A stretch of 64,000 nucleotides of DNA from Dechloromonas sp. GTDB lineage: Bacteria > Pseudomonadota > Gammaproteobacteria > Burkholderiales > Rhodocyclaceae. Below the pieces are notes generated by a model that saw nothing but the letters and a program-made list of their open reading frames with translations, ran no database searches and had not been told where the DNA came from. Numbering within the stretch: the stretch's first letter is position 1; each line of letters starts with the position of its first letter. Below are positions 16,244-25,262 of the stretch, piece after piece. The stretch covers positions 1 through 64,000 of the forward strand of contig JAABQV010000014.1 in NCBI GenBank assembly GCA_011391255.1. Reading direction: 5' to 3'. The translations under genes were made by a program, and so were the position numbers.

Positions 16244-17255
16244 TGGCGCTCTCAAAAAGTAAGGTCGTCACGGCGTTCTGGAATAAACGATTGCCGGCGC
16301 CGGATGGTGCGATCTGGCCGCCGCCGTAGGCGCCGATCAGTGGCGTGCCCGGCAATTGCTGACGGAAGGCAGCGAGGTCGTGATCTTCATTACCGTAAAA
16401 CAGCGGGCCACGCCCGATACAGGAAAACATCATCGCAAAATCCGGCTTATTTCCGCTGTTGACCGCAACATTCAATGTCTCATTCATTTCCTGCTCGGCA
16501 GCCAGCGGCCGGCGAATTCCCCAGTACAGGGTTTCGCCGGGAGCAAATGGCTCGGCCATGGTCAGCGAACCATCATCGTTGGCGGCGAGTATCGCAACGC
16601 CGTGGCCATTCGGGTAGCGCATCGCGACAAAGCGATGCAAGGAAAGATCGTCGCGGCGTTCGCCCGGCAGGCTGCGACGCAAACTGTCGAGTGCCTTCTG
16701 TCCGCTGATGGTCAGCAGATCATAGGAGCGGCAGGTGTCGACGCACAGTGCTTCGCTGGTCATGCGCAGGCCGGTCGAGATGGCAAGGCGGCTTTTGACT
16801 CCGTTTAAATTCAGTTCGGCATTGCCACTGGCCTGCAGGCGGCCATGCGTCCAAACGGCGGCTTCGTTGTAAAGCAGCCCGGCGCGCGGCGGCACGGTTT
16901 GCCAGTCGAAGGGCAGGGTGCTGTGGCCACTGAACGAAAGCAGATGTTCGCTCGTCAACTGGTAGCCGGATGCTGTTGATTCGATGACCAGAGCAGCCGC
17001 TCCGGACTGATCCAGTAACCAGCCTTCCTCGGTGATGAGTCCGTAGGCGGTGCAACCGCTGAGTTCCATGCTGCCGGCGGCGCGCGCTGCTGCAAGCAAG
17101 GCGGCTTGCGGGGCGCGCTGAAAATCGCGGGTAAGGAAAAGAATGACGCTGCCGGCTCGTTCAAGATCAGCCTTGGCCAATGCGGCTTTGACGGCAGCCG
17201 CTGCCAGTTCCGGCTGGGGGTTTTTGCCGGCAACCAGTCCGCTGGCAACTTTCAT
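16236..17255 (-). CDS. FIST-domain (FIST_N + FIST_C) protein
   Basis: A 339-residue cytosolic protein. The N-terminal FIST domain includes AGSVILFLTRDF, ELSGCTAYGLITEEGWL and AAALVIES. The FIST_C part includes AVNSGNKPDFAMMFSCIGRGPLFYG and GTPLIGAYGGGQIAP. FIST domains bind small ligands, perhaps amino acids, in signalling proteins. Here there is no kinase or methyl-acceptor domain, so it acts alone or with an unlinked partner. The ATG at 17255 overlaps the nth stop (ATGA). Confidence 0.85.
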   Translation of the reverse strand: MKVASGLVAGKNPQPELAAAAVKAALAKADLERAGSVILFLTRDFQRAPQAALLAAARAAGSMELSGCTAYGLITEEGWLLDQSGAAALVIESTASGYQLTSEHLLSFSGHSTLPFDWQTVPPRAGLLYNEAAVWTHGRLQASGNAELNLNGVKSRLAISTGLRMTSEALCVDTCRSYDLLTISGQKALDSLRRSLPGERRDDLSLHRFVAMRYPNGHGVAILAANDDGSLTMAEPFAPGETLYWGIRRPLAAEQEMNETLNVAVNSGNKPDFAMMFSCIGRGPLFYGNEDHDLAAFRQQLPGTPLIGAYGGGQIAPSGAGNRLFQNAVTTLLFESANV

Positions 17256-17884
17256 GTTGCCTTGCCTTTGAAGCGGCAAAGATCGATAACGACGCAGCGC
17301 TCACATTCAGGCTTGCGCGCCTTGCAAATGTAACGGCCGTGCAGGATCAGCCAGTGGTGGGCGTCTTTTTTGAATTCGGCGGGGGTAATGCGGAGTAATT
17401 TGTTTTCGACATCGACGACGGTTTTGCCTGGCGCCAGGCCGGTGCGGTTGCCGAGGCGGAAAATGTGCGTATCGACGGCGATGGTTGGCTGGCCAAAAGC
17501 AGTATTCAAGACGACATTAGCGGTCTTGCGTCCGACGCCGGGCAAGGCTTCCAACGCAGCTCTATCCTCCGGCACGCGGCCACCATGTAGCTCGATCAGC
17601 ATACGGCAGGTCGCAATGACATTCTTGGCCTTGGTGCGATAGAGGCCGATGGTTTTGACGTACTCGGTGAGCCCCTCAATGCCGAGTGCCAGCATTTTGT
17701 CGGGCGTCGGGGCGAGCGGAAAGAGTTTGCTGGTGGCCTTATTGACGCCAACATCCGTCGCCTGCGCCGAGAGGATGACGGCGATCAGCAGTTGAAAAGG
17801 GCTGGCGTAATTGAGTTCGGTGGTCGGTGCCGGATTGCTGGCAGCGAGGCGACGATAAAACTCGGCAGCCTGGTCTTTTTTCAT
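17252..17884 (-). CDS. nth: Endonuclease III
   Basis: A 210-residue DNA glycosylase / AP lyase for oxidised pyrimidines in base-excision repair. The helix-hairpin-helix LPGVGRKTANVV carries the catalytic Lys, VDTHIFRL carries the catalytic Asp, and the C-terminal [4Fe-4S] loop has the exact spacing C-x6-C-x2-C-x5-C. Length is normal. It follows rnfE by 29 bases on the same strand, the frequent rnf-nth arrangement of proteobacteria. Confidence 0.96.
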   Translation of the reverse strand: MKKDQAAEFYRRLAASNPAPTTELNYASPFQLLIAVILSAQATDVGVNKATSKLFPLAPTPDKMLALGIEGLTEYVKTIGLYRTKAKNVIATCRMLIELHGGRVPEDRAALEALPGVGRKTANVVLNTAFGQPTIAVDTHIFRLGNRTGLAPGKTVVDVENKLLRITPAEFKKDAHHWLILHGRYICKARKPECERCVVIDLCRFKGKAT

Positions 17885-17913
17885 GGCGTGATCAGGCGGC
17901 TAAGGTCAGGTCG

Positions 17914-18609
17914 TCAGACCTGCTGGCAGCCAGCGGTGGCGACCGGTGCCGGCGGTGGCTTCTGAGCACGGGCAGCCGCTTTGGCTGACATCCAGTTTTT
18001 CCAGGCGATCATGCAGCCAAGCAGAATGAAGGCGCCCGGCGGCAACAAGGCGAGCAAAAAGCCGGGGTAGTTCTCCGGCAGTACCTGTATCGGCTGCAGG
18101 CCCGGGAAAACCATGTCGATGCCGCCGAGGATGGTGCCGCTGCCGATGAATTCGCGCATGGCACCGAGAATAGCCAGTGTCCACAACATGCCGATGCCCA
18201 TGAAAACACCATCCAGCGTCGCTTGCAGTGGGGAATTCTTGGCGGCAAAGGCTTCAACGCGGGCGAGGACGATGCAGTTGGTAACGATCAGCGGGATGAA
18301 GATGCCGAGTACCAGATAAAGCTCGTGCAAATTGGCATTAAAAAGAAGGTCGACCACAGTTACCAGTGCAGCGACGATCAGAATGAAGACCGGAATGCGG
18401 ATTTCGTGCGGAATCAGATTGCGCAAACTGGCCACGGCAAAGCCGGATATTGCCATGACGATGATTGTCGCCAGTGACAGCATGATGCCGTTGACCGCAT
18501 TGGTCGTTACCGCCAGCAGCGGGCAGAGGCCGAGAATTTGGACGATCGAGGTATTCTGCTTCCAGATGCCGTTGCCGGCGATGGTTTTGAATTCGTCACG
18601 GGTGATCAT
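17914..18609 (-). CDS. rnfE: RnfE, membrane subunit of the Rnf electron-transport complex
   Basis: A 231-residue protein with six hydrophobic helices and the family motif NTSIVQILGLCPLLAVT at the start; it is paralogous to RnfA. The C-terminal 30 residues are Lys/Ala/Pro rich. The Rnf complex moves electrons between NADH and ferredoxin, coupled to ion movement. The start overlaps the rnfG stop by four bases. Confidence 0.95.
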   Translation of the reverse strand: MITRDEFKTIAGNGIWKQNTSIVQILGLCPLLAVTTNAVNGIMLSLATIIVMAISGFAVASLRNLIPHEIRIPVFILIVAALVTVVDLLFNANLHELYLVLGIFIPLIVTNCIVLARVEAFAAKNSPLQATLDGVFMGIGMLWTLAILGAMREFIGSGTILGGIDMVFPGLQPIQVLPENYPGFLLALLPPGAFILLGCMIAWKNWMSAKAAARAQKPPPAPVATAGCQQV

Positions 18610-19271
18610 GGTTGGGCTCCCGCTGTGGAGAAAAGTGATTCACGGTTGGCGGCGGCCCATTCAACCGCCTTGAAGACGGCCTTGGCTACCGCACGAGGCG
18701 TGACAGTGGCGCCGGCGTTGTAGTCGATTCGTCCGCCATCCTTCTTGACTTTCCAGTCCTTGGCAGTGACTTCGGCGAATGACATGCCGACAAATTGCAT
18801 GATCCACGGCTTGCTCTTGTTCTTGTCTTTTTTCGGATCGACATAATCACCCAGACCCGGCGTTTCCTTGTGCTGGGTGACGCGCACCCCGGCGACCTGG
18901 CCATTGGCACGCACCGCCAAAATCAGCCTGATCTTGCCGGCGTAGCCATCGGGGGCAACCGCTTCAAAAACCAGCGCTGCCGGTTGGCCGTTTTTGCGCG
19001 CGCGATAAACAGTGCTCGGCTCATCCAGATTCAGTGCCTTGGTGGCGGGCAGTGGCATGGTGTCGGTGAGCAGGGCATTGTCGTATTCGCTGCCGGGGAG
19101 GATCTCGTTAATCAGCTTCATCTTTTCTTCGACCGCCGACGCCTCGATTGCCGGCTTGGTCCACAGGTAGGCTGCGGACAGCAGGCCGGTAAAGATAATG
19201 ACAAAAATAAACAGGATCAGCGCTGTGCGGATCGCCATGCCGCTGGCTGAAAACGCCTTAGCGGAACTCAT
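18606..19271 (-). CDS. rnfG: RnfG, periplasmic flavoprotein subunit of Rnf
   Basis: A 221-residue protein with one N-terminal membrane anchor (about residues 12-33) and an FMN-binding domain. The covalent FMN site is visible as AGATVTPRAV, where the Thr is the attachment residue. It also has GLGDYVDPKK typical of RnfG. It overlaps rnfD and rnfE by four bases at each end. Confidence 0.95.
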   Translation of the reverse strand: MSSAKAFSASGMAIRTALILFIFVIIFTGLLSAAYLWTKPAIEASAVEEKMKLINEILPGSEYDNALLTDTMPLPATKALNLDEPSTVYRARKNGQPAALVFEAVAPDGYAGKIRLILAVRANGQVAGVRVTQHKETPGLGDYVDPKKDKNKSKPWIMQFVGMSFAEVTAKDWKVKKDGGRIDYNAGATVTPRAVAKAVFKAVEWAAANRESLFSTAGAQP

Positions 19272-20287
19272 TTCTTGTCCTTCATACCGAAAATCGCCGG
19301 TTGGGTCAGGAGATCAATGACTGGCGCCGAGAGGTTCATTAGTAATACTGCAAAGGCGATACCATCGGGATAACCGCCAAAAACACGAATGATGTAAGCG
19401 AGTAACCCGGCACCGGCACCAAAAATCAGTTTGCCGCGTGGCGTAGTGCAGCCGGAAACCGGATCAGTGACGATGAAGAAGGCGCCGATCATTGCGCCGC
19501 CGGAGAGCAGATGGAAGAGTGGATTGGCAAACTGGCCCGGGTTGTAGAGCCAAAGGGCGCCAGAAGCCAGGGTCATGGCAGCGATGAATGCAGCTGGGGC
19601 GTGCCAGGTGATCAAGTTGCGGTACCACATCCACAGTCCACCCAGCAGGTAGCCAAAGGCCACCCATTCCCAGCCACGGCCGGCAAAATAGCCAAAGATA
19701 TCCTGATTGGCCAGCAGGTCGGCGACGTTGACATTGCCTTCGCCCAGCTTGAGCGCCGTCTTTAGCGCATCAAGCGGCGTTGCGCCGGAGAGTGCATCAA
19801 TGCTGGGGGCGAGGCCGAGGATGATGTTGAGTTGTTCAATCAGGCTGAGTTTGAGCCCGACGCTGGGCCACTGCGACATCAGTGCCGGAAAGGCGACAAT
19901 GCAGATGGCGAAGGCGATCATTGCCGGATTGAAGGGATTTTGCCCAAGGCCACCATAAAGGTGCTTGGCGACGACAATGGCGAAAACAGTGCCGGTAACC
20001 ACCAGCCACCAGGGCGCCAGCGGCGGGAAAGCCAGCGCGATCAACAAGGCAGTGACGATGGCCGAGCCGTCAGAAAGAAACATCGCTAGCGGCTTGCCTT
20101 GCACCCGCAGCATCATCGCTTCGGCAAGCAGGGCAGCCAAAACGGCGATGACGATCTGGATCAAAATCGCCGGGCCGATCAGCCAGGTGTAGGCAAAAAT
20201 CGCTGGAACCAGTGCCAGGCAGACCTGCATCATGACCAGGCTGACGCTGTTTGCCTTGAGCAGATGGGGAGAGGTTGTGTAACTCAC
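19268..20287 (-). CDS. rnfD: RnfD, membrane flavoprotein subunit of Rnf
   Basis: A 339-residue polytopic protein with about eight to nine hydrophobic helices. The covalent FMN site is SGATPLDALK (Thr of SGAT), and the conserved TDPVSGCTTPRGKLIFGAG precedes the last helices. It overlaps rnfC and rnfG by four bases each. Confidence 0.96.
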   Translation of the reverse strand: MSYTTSPHLLKANSVSLVMMQVCLALVPAIFAYTWLIGPAILIQIVIAVLAALLAEAMMLRVQGKPLAMFLSDGSAIVTALLIALAFPPLAPWWLVVTGTVFAIVVAKHLYGGLGQNPFNPAMIAFAICIVAFPALMSQWPSVGLKLSLIEQLNIILGLAPSIDALSGATPLDALKTALKLGEGNVNVADLLANQDIFGYFAGRGWEWVAFGYLLGGLWMWYRNLITWHAPAAFIAAMTLASGALWLYNPGQFANPLFHLLSGGAMIGAFFIVTDPVSGCTTPRGKLIFGAGAGLLAYIIRVFGGYPDGIAFAVLLMNLSAPVIDLLTQPAIFGMKDKK

Positions 20288-22068
20288 GTTTTATTCCCGT
20301 CGACCGTTTGAGTGCTTGGCTGGATCACTTCGCGGCGCGCTTCGATATCGGCGATGTCTCGGGCCTGTTGCGCGTTCAGGTTGTCGGTGTTTTTGACTTG
20401 TGCCGCTTCACGCTGAGCCTTTGCGCGCTCCATGGCGGCCTGAATCGCGAATTTTTTTGCCTCTTTTTCGGCGTCGACCGCGCCCCGAAGGAAGTCCCCT
20501 TGGGGGGCAAGCGCAGGGGGCGCCACCTCAGGCGTGCTGGCTGTGGACGAGTCGATATTTTCGGCTGATTCCGTATTTTCTGCTGCGGCTGCGGCTGCTG
20601 CTGCTGCTGCAGCTTCAGCGGCTTTTTTGGCGGCTTGTGCGGCGGCAGCTTTGGCTAATTTTTCAGCCTTTTCAGCCTTCTCGCGCTCGTCACGCAACTG
20701 CTTGAATTCGAAACGTTCCTTGGCTGAGTCGGCGGCGTTCTTTTCGCGCTCACGCGCCCAGATTTCGCTCTTGGCAAAACGAAAATACTGGACGAGCGGA
20801 ATGTGTGACGGGCAAACGTAAGAGCAGCAACCGCATTCAATGCAATCGAAAATGTTGTACTCCTGCGTCTTGCCGAAATTTTTGGCGCGTGCGAACCAGT
20901 ACATCTCGAACGGCTGCAACTCATGCGGGCAGGCGCGGGCGCAGGAGCCGCAGCGGATGCACGGCATTTCCGGCGGAGCTGGCGGAAAGAGCTCGGACGA
21001 GTGGGCGATCAGGCAGTTGGTCGCCTTGACCACCGGCACCTGCGGATTGGGCACCAGAAAACCCATCATCGGGCCGCCCATCAGGATGCCGTCGGTGTCG
21101 GCCTTGGGGTGACCGAGGGCGAGCAGCTCATCCATAGGTGTGCCGATCAATACTTCGTAATTGCGCGCTTCCTTGACGTTGCCGGTCACTGTGACGACCC
21201 GCGAAATCAGTGGCTCGCCATGGGCGATGGCGCGCCAGGCGGCGTAAGCGGTGCCGACGTTAAAGACCTGAACGCCCATGTCAGCCGTTGAGCGCATCGA
21301 GCCGGGCACTTCCTTGCCAGTCAGCACGCGGATCAACTGCTTGGCGCCGCCGGCCGGGTAGAGTGCCGGAACAGCAACAACAGAAAACGGCTCATTCAAG
21401 GCGTTGACCGCAGCCTGCATCGCGGCGATTGCTTCCGGCTTGTTGTCCTCGACACCGATCAGCACCCGTTTGGGCTTGAGCATGTCGCGGAAAATTGCGG
21501 TACCGCGAATGATTTCTTCCGCCCGCTCGCGCATCAGCAGATCGTCGCAGGTAATAAAGGGTTCGCACTCGGCGGCGTTGATGATCAAGTCTTCCATTGC
21601 CACGGAAGGCGCTGGCGTGAGCTTGCCGTGCGTCGGGAAACCGGCTCCGCCAAGACCGACGACGCCATGCTGCTGCAGATAGGCGCAGATGTCGGCCGGA
21701 CTCATTGCCGGATAATCAGCCGGGCCGTGCGCAAGCCACTCATCCTTGCCGTCCGGTTCGATGACGACGCAGAGCGAGTCGAGACCTGACGGGTGTGGCC
21801 GGATGTGCATCGCCACTTCGCTTACCGTGCCCGAAGTTGGCGCATGGACAGCGGCCGAGATCCAGCCGTCAGCCTCACCGATCAATTGGCCTTTGAGCAC
21901 CTTGTCGCCTGCAGTAACCACCGGCTTGGGCGTGCCGCCGATACTTTGATGCAGCGGAACAACCAGCCGCGAAGGCAGGGGCGCGATGCTGATCGGAAGC
22001 GCGTTGGATTGTGTCTTATTGGTCGGCGGTTTGACCCCGCCGTGGAATTTGAAGAGATTCATCAGCAT
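20284..22068 (-). CDS. rnfC: RnfC, NADH-interacting subunit of Rnf, with Ala/Lys-rich tail
   Basis: A 594-residue protein. The N-terminal RnfC/SLBB region contains GGAGFPTHGKL and the nucleotide-binding parts. Two [4Fe-4S] motifs follow, CIRCGSCARACP and CIECGCCSYVCP. The last 150 or so residues form a charged, Ala-rich, probably coiled tail with a long Ala run, as seen in variable form in other proteobacterial RnfC. The ATG at 22068 is preferred over the open frame to 22122 because it overlaps the rnfB stop by one base (TGATG) and gives the normal [15 protein letters not shown] start. Confidence 0.95.
   Translation of the reverse strand: MLMNLFKFHGGVKPPTNKTQSNALPISIAPLPSRLVVPLHQSIGGTPKPVVTAGDKVLKGQLIGEADGWISAAVHAPTSGTVSEVAMHIRPHPSGLDSLCVVIEPDGKDEWLAHGPADYPAMSPADICAYLQQHGVVGLGGAGFPTHGKLTPAPSVAMEDLIINAAECEPFITCDDLLMRERAEEIIRGTAIFRDMLKPKRVLIGVEDNKPEAIAAMQAAVNALNEPFSVVAVPALYPAGGAKQLIRVLTGKEVPGSMRSTADMGVQVFNVGTAYAAWRAIAHGEPLISRVVTVTGNVKEARNYEVLIGTPMDELLALGHPKADTDGILMGGPMMGFLVPNPQVPVVKATNCLIAHSSELFPPAPPEMPCIRCGSCARACPHELQPFEMYWFARAKNFGKTQEYNIFDCIECGCCSYVCPSHIPLVQYFRFAKSEIWAREREKNAADSAKERFEFKQLRDEREKAEKAEKLAKAAAAQAAKKAAEAAAAAAAAAAAENTESAENIDSSTASTPEVAPPALAPQGDFLRGAVDAEKEAKKFAIQAAMERAKAQREAAQVKNTDNLNAQQARDIADIEARREVIQPSTQTVDGNKT
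20581..20611 (-). repeat. GCA/GCC trinucleotide run encoding poly-Ala in RnfC
   Basis: About ten consecutive Ala codons, mostly GCA, form a short microsatellite in the rnfC tail. Such runs are prone to in-frame slippage. Confidence 0.7.
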
Positions 22069-22631
22069 CAGGCAGCTTCTCTCATTGGTGCGGCCTTGAT
22101 CTCGGTGACCGGATAACGCCATTTCCAGTTATCGATGGTTTCAGGAATCACTTCGATACGGATACATTCGACCGGGCAGGGCGGCAGGCACAGTTCGCAG
22201 CCGGTGCACATCGGCGCGATGATGGTGTGCATCTGCTTGGCGGCGCCAACGATGGCATCGACCGGGCAGGCCTGAATGCAAAGCGTGCAGCCGATGCAGG
22301 TGTTTTCGTCGATGATGGCGACTGATTTGGGTTTTTCTACGGCATCAAGCGGTTTGACTTCGCGACCCAGCAAATCAGCCAGCCGCTGCACCCCTTCGGT
22401 GCCACCCGGCGGGCATTTGTTGATTTCTTCACCACTTTTTGCGATCGCTTCGGCATAAGGTTTGCAACCCGGGTAGCCGCATTGACCACACTGCGTTTGC
22501 GGCAGAATGGCCTCGATTTTTTCAACTAGCGGATCACCCTCGACCTTGAACTTGATCGCGGCAAAACCCAGGGCCGCACCCAATACAACGGCGCCCAAGG
22601 CCATGATCGCTATAGCGAGTGCGATTTCCAT
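22068..22631 (-). CDS. rnfB: RnfB, ferredoxin-like subunit of Rnf
   Basis: A 187-residue protein with an N-terminal membrane helix. The [10 protein letters not shown]...CPPGG motif holds one Fe-S cluster, and two ferredoxin motifs follow, [12 protein letters not shown] and [12 protein letters not shown]. It accepts electrons from or donates them to ferredoxin. It starts inside the rnfA stop codon (TAATG). Confidence 0.96.
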   Translation of the reverse strand: MEIALAIAIMALGAVVLGAALGFAAIKFKVEGDPLVEKIEAILPQTQCGQCGYPGCKPYAEAIAKSGEEINKCPPGGTEGVQRLADLLGREVKPLDAVEKPKSVAIIDENTCIGCTLCIQACPVDAIVGAAKQMHTIIAPMCTGCELCLPPCPVECIRIEVIPETIDNWKWRYPVTEIKAAPMREAA

Positions 22632-23215
22632 TACTGGTACTTGTCCAGACCGGCAAAGCCCATGAAGGCCAGTGCCATCAAACCGGCAGTGACCATGGCA
22701 ATGGCGACGCCGCGAAAATGGATCGGCACATCGGCGCCTTCAATCCGTTCGCGGATGCCGGCGAAGAGAACCAGTACCAGCGAGAAGCCGATGGCGCTGC
22801 CGGCGCCGAAAAGCAGCGAGTCAATGAAGTTGTAGCCGTTGGCAATATTCAGCAGCGGCACGCCGAGCACCGCACAATTGGTGGTAATCAGCGGCAGGTA
22901 GATGCCGAGGGTTTGTTGCAGTGCCGGCGAGGTTTTGGCAATGACCATCTCGGTCAATTGGACAATCGCCGCAATCGTTACAATAAAGGACAGCGTGCGC
23001 AGATATTCCAGCCCGAAAGGAATCAGCAGGAAGTGATCAATGATGTAGCTGGCGCCAGTCGCCACGGTCAGTACGAAGGTCGTCGCGGCGCCCATGCCGT
23101 AGGCGGTTTCCAGCTTTTTGGAAACGCCCATGAAGGGGCAAAGCCCGAGAATTTTCACCAGTACGACGTTGTTGACCAGAACAGCGCCGACGAGGATGAA
23201 TAGATAGTGGCTCAT
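22631..23215 (-). CDS. rnfA: RnfA, membrane subunit of Rnf
   Basis: A 194-residue protein with six hydrophobic helices. It carries the family motif [24 protein letters not shown], split here by normal variation, and [12 protein letters not shown]. It is the first gene of rnfABCDGE-nth, 72 bases downstream of pyrD on the same strand. No clear terminator separates the two, so read-through from pyrD is possible. Confidence 0.96.
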   Translation of the reverse strand: MSHYLFILVGAVLVNNVVLVKILGLCPFMGVSKKLETAYGMGAATTFVLTVATGASYIIDHFLLIPFGLEYLRTLSFIVTIAAIVQLTEMVIAKTSPALQQTLGIYLPLITTNCAVLGVPLLNIANGYNFIDSLLFGAGSAIGFSLVLVLFAGIRERIEGADVPIHFRGVAIAMVTAGLMALAFMGFAGLDKYQ

Positions 23216-23287
23216 GAGTTATTTCTAGTTGAGGCTGGCATTATCAGACTTTGCCGAAATACAAACAACCGTTCAGCTACTATGGGT

Positions 23288-24331
23288 TTAGGCTTTTTTG
23301 CCAATCACATGCGCCAGCGTTTCAGCGACTTCGCTGACCAAGTCCGGGCCGCGGTAAATGAAACCGCTATAAAGCTGTACTAGATTGGCGCCGGCGCGGA
23401 TTTTTTCAGCGGCATCCTCGCCGCCCATGATGCCGCCGACACCAATGATCGGCAGTTCGCCAGCCAGTGCGGTGGACAGCTTCTTGAGTACATCGGTTGA
23501 GCGACGGAAAACCGGCGCACCGGAAAGGCCGCCAGCTTCGCCAGCGTTCGGCATGCCTTCAACCTCAGTGCGCGACAGTGTGGTGTTGGTTGCGATGACG
23601 CCGTCCATGCGGTGGCGGCGCAGGGCATCGGCAATCGCGGTGATTTGTTCATCGTCAAGGTCGGGAGCAATCTTCAGCGCCATTGGCACGTAGCGGCCGT
23701 GTTTTTCGGCGAGCTTTTCCTGGCTGGCTTTCAGTTGCGACAGCAAATCATCCAGCGCATCGTCTTTTTGCAATTCACGCAGGTTTTTGGTGTTCGGCGA
23801 AGAAATATTGACCGCAACGTAGCTGGCGTCGTTGTATACCTTCTCAAGGCAGATCAGGTAATCGTTTGCCGCCTTTTCAATCGGCGTCGTCGCGTTCTTG
23901 CCGATGTTGATGCCGAGGATGCCGCCTTTTTTCGGGAATTCTGCTGCGCGCACATTCTCCAGCAGACGATCAACGCCGGCGTTGTTGAAGCCCATCCGGT
24001 TGATGATGCCCTGCGCTTCCGGAATGCGGAACATGCGCGGCTTCGGGTTGCCATCCTGTGGCTTGGGCGTGATCGTGCCAATCTCGATAGAGCCGAAACC
24101 GAGTCGCGCGAGGCCATCGATATGATCCCCGTTCTTGTCCAGCCCGGCGGCGAGGCCAACCGGGTTGGGGAAGCGCAAGCCCATGACATCAACCGGGCAG
24201 GCTTTTACCGGCTTGGCCAGAATCCCGGCGAGACCAGAAGCGTTGAGAAAATCGACGCCCTGCATGCCGATACCGTGAGCAGTTTCAGCGTCGAGCGTGA
24301 AAAGGAATTTACGAAGGAGTGGATATATCAT
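23288..24331 (-). CDS. pyrD: Dihydroorotate dehydrogenase (quinone), class 2
   Basis: A 347-residue enzyme of de novo pyrimidine synthesis that oxidises dihydroorotate and reduces membrane quinone. The N-terminal amphipathic helix [19 protein letters not shown] marks the membrane-bound class. FMN and active-site parts are visible: [28 protein letters not shown] with the catalytic Ser, and [11 protein letters not shown]. The frame is open upstream to 24412, but the ATG at 24331 gives the standard length. Confidence 0.96.
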   Translation of the reverse strand: MIYPLLRKFLFTLDAETAHGIGMQGVDFLNASGLAGILAKPVKACPVDVMGLRFPNPVGLAAGLDKNGDHIDGLARLGFGSIEIGTITPKPQDGNPKPRMFRIPEAQGIINRMGFNNAGVDRLLENVRAAEFPKKGGILGINIGKNATTPIEKAANDYLICLEKVYNDASYVAVNISSPNTKNLRELQKDDALDDLLSQLKASQEKLAEKHGRYVPMALKIAPDLDDEQITAIADALRRHRMDGVIATNTTLSRTEVEGMPNAGEAGGLSGAPVFRRSTDVLKKLSTALAGELPIIGVGGIMGGEDAAEKIRAGANLVQLYSGFIYRGPDLVSEVAETLAHVIGKKA

Positions 24332-24464
24332 GGTGGCGCGGATTTTATCGCAATGCAGCAAACTGTTACGGTCAACGGCGGTTTTTGGCTGATTTTTTAA
24401 GGCTTCAAGCAACTGTTTGTTTTGTCGCGAGGGATGCTGCCTGATTGAGTGGGTATCTAGATAG

Positions 24465-24503
24465 TCACTTCAGCCATGATATGATTCATCATGGCTGAAG
24501 TGA
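24465..24503. promoter_or_regulatory. Perfect 16-bp-arm palindrome covering the tumE start codon
   Basis: The arms are 24465-24480 and 24488-24503, with a seven-base spacer ATGATTC; the left arm reads TCACTTCAGCCATGAT. The right arm contains the start codon of the downstream toxin gene at 24491. The site is placed for autoregulation by the antitoxin as a DNA operator, and the mRNA hairpin could also bury the start codon. Confidence 0.75.
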
Positions 24504-24790
24504 AGATTATCGATGAGTCTCACAAGATTTCCGACAAGCGCGGGAATGGAAAGCTGCGCAGGGATGTGTGGATTGATGAGACGAGCAAGAAAATTACGCG
24601 ATACAACCTCGCCTATATTAATCATCACATTCATGCCGGCGACAATGGGCGCGTCGTGGGTTACGACAACGCCCATGATGGCCACCATTGCCACTATTTT
24701 GGTACCGTGGAACCGATCAAATTTGTCAGTTTCGAGGACATTGAAGAGCGCTTAGAACAAGACTGGGTTGCCCTGAAGGACAAAAAATGA
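24491..24790 (+). CDS. TumE-type (DUF6516) putative toxin
   Basis: A 99-residue protein with a compact alpha/beta core: KIIDESHKI strand, RRDVWIDET, then a His-rich centre (NHHIHAG..GHHCHYFGTVEP). This matches the TumE/DUF6516 family as I recall it. These proteins are paired with an HTH protein as a predicted toxin-antitoxin module. The next gene overlaps by four bases (ATGA) and encodes an HTH protein, which supports the pairing. The start codon lies inside a long palindrome. Toxicity is inferred from family and context only. Confidence 0.65.
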   Translation: MAEVKIIDESHKISDKRGNGKLRRDVWIDETSKKITRYNLAYINHHIHAGDNGRVVGYDNAHDGHHCHYFGTVEPIKFVSFEDIEERLEQDWVALKDKK

Positions 24791-25161
24791 CCAAGCTCAC
24801 CATCAAGACCGGAACTGAAGAAGATTTCTTCAAGCGTGGCCGCAAGTTGGCCAAGGCGGCGGATCGCGGCGAGCAGTTGCCCGATGAACGCATCATCAGC
24901 TTCGAAGACCCCGCTGACGTAATGAAACTGATCACGGCAGCACGCTTGGCGCTGTTCCGGGCAGTGAAAGAAATGCCGGGATCGATTACTCAAATTTCGG
25001 AACGCCTGCATCGGGACCGCAGTGCAGTGAAGCGCGATGTTGATGAATTGGAGCGCGCCGGGTTGGTAACGATTGCCGATAAAGTGCTGCCTGGACACGG
25101 GCGCATGAAGGAAGTCAGGGCGACTGCCAATCGAATCAGCCTGCAGGCCGAAGTGGCTTAA
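24787..25161 (+). CDS. TumA-type helix-turn-helix putative antitoxin
   Basis: A 124-residue protein with a C-terminal winged helix of the HVO_A0114/MarR-like type: ITQISERLHRDRSAVKRDVDELERAGLV, then a wing and a short tail. The N-terminal half (ISFEDPADVMKLITAARLALFRAV) matches HTH partners of TumE proteins. It is translationally coupled to the upstream toxin-like gene. It probably binds the palindrome at 24465-24503. Confidence 0.72.
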   Translation: MTKLTIKTGTEEDFFKRGRKLAKAADRGEQLPDERIISFEDPADVMKLITAARLALFRAVKEMPGSITQISERLHRDRSAVKRDVDELERAGLVTIADKVLPGHGRMKEVRATANRISLQAEVA

Positions 25162-25262
25162 CCGGCACTGGCTTGGTTTCTTGGAACCTAAAACCGTAGT
25201 CTGTCCGCTGTTTATAAACATCCTCATCATTTCTGCTCGTCGCGCTACTTCAAGAGAGGAAG

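Noticed and set aside
15647-16462. 271-codon plus-strand frame across FecR, DUF1841 and FIST genes
   Set aside because: It covers three recognised minus-strand genes and shows no protein features.
24470-24694. Minus-strand 74-codon frame opposite tumE
   Set aside because: It arises from the palindrome and the antisense of the toxin gene; its Met/Ile-rich translation has no support.
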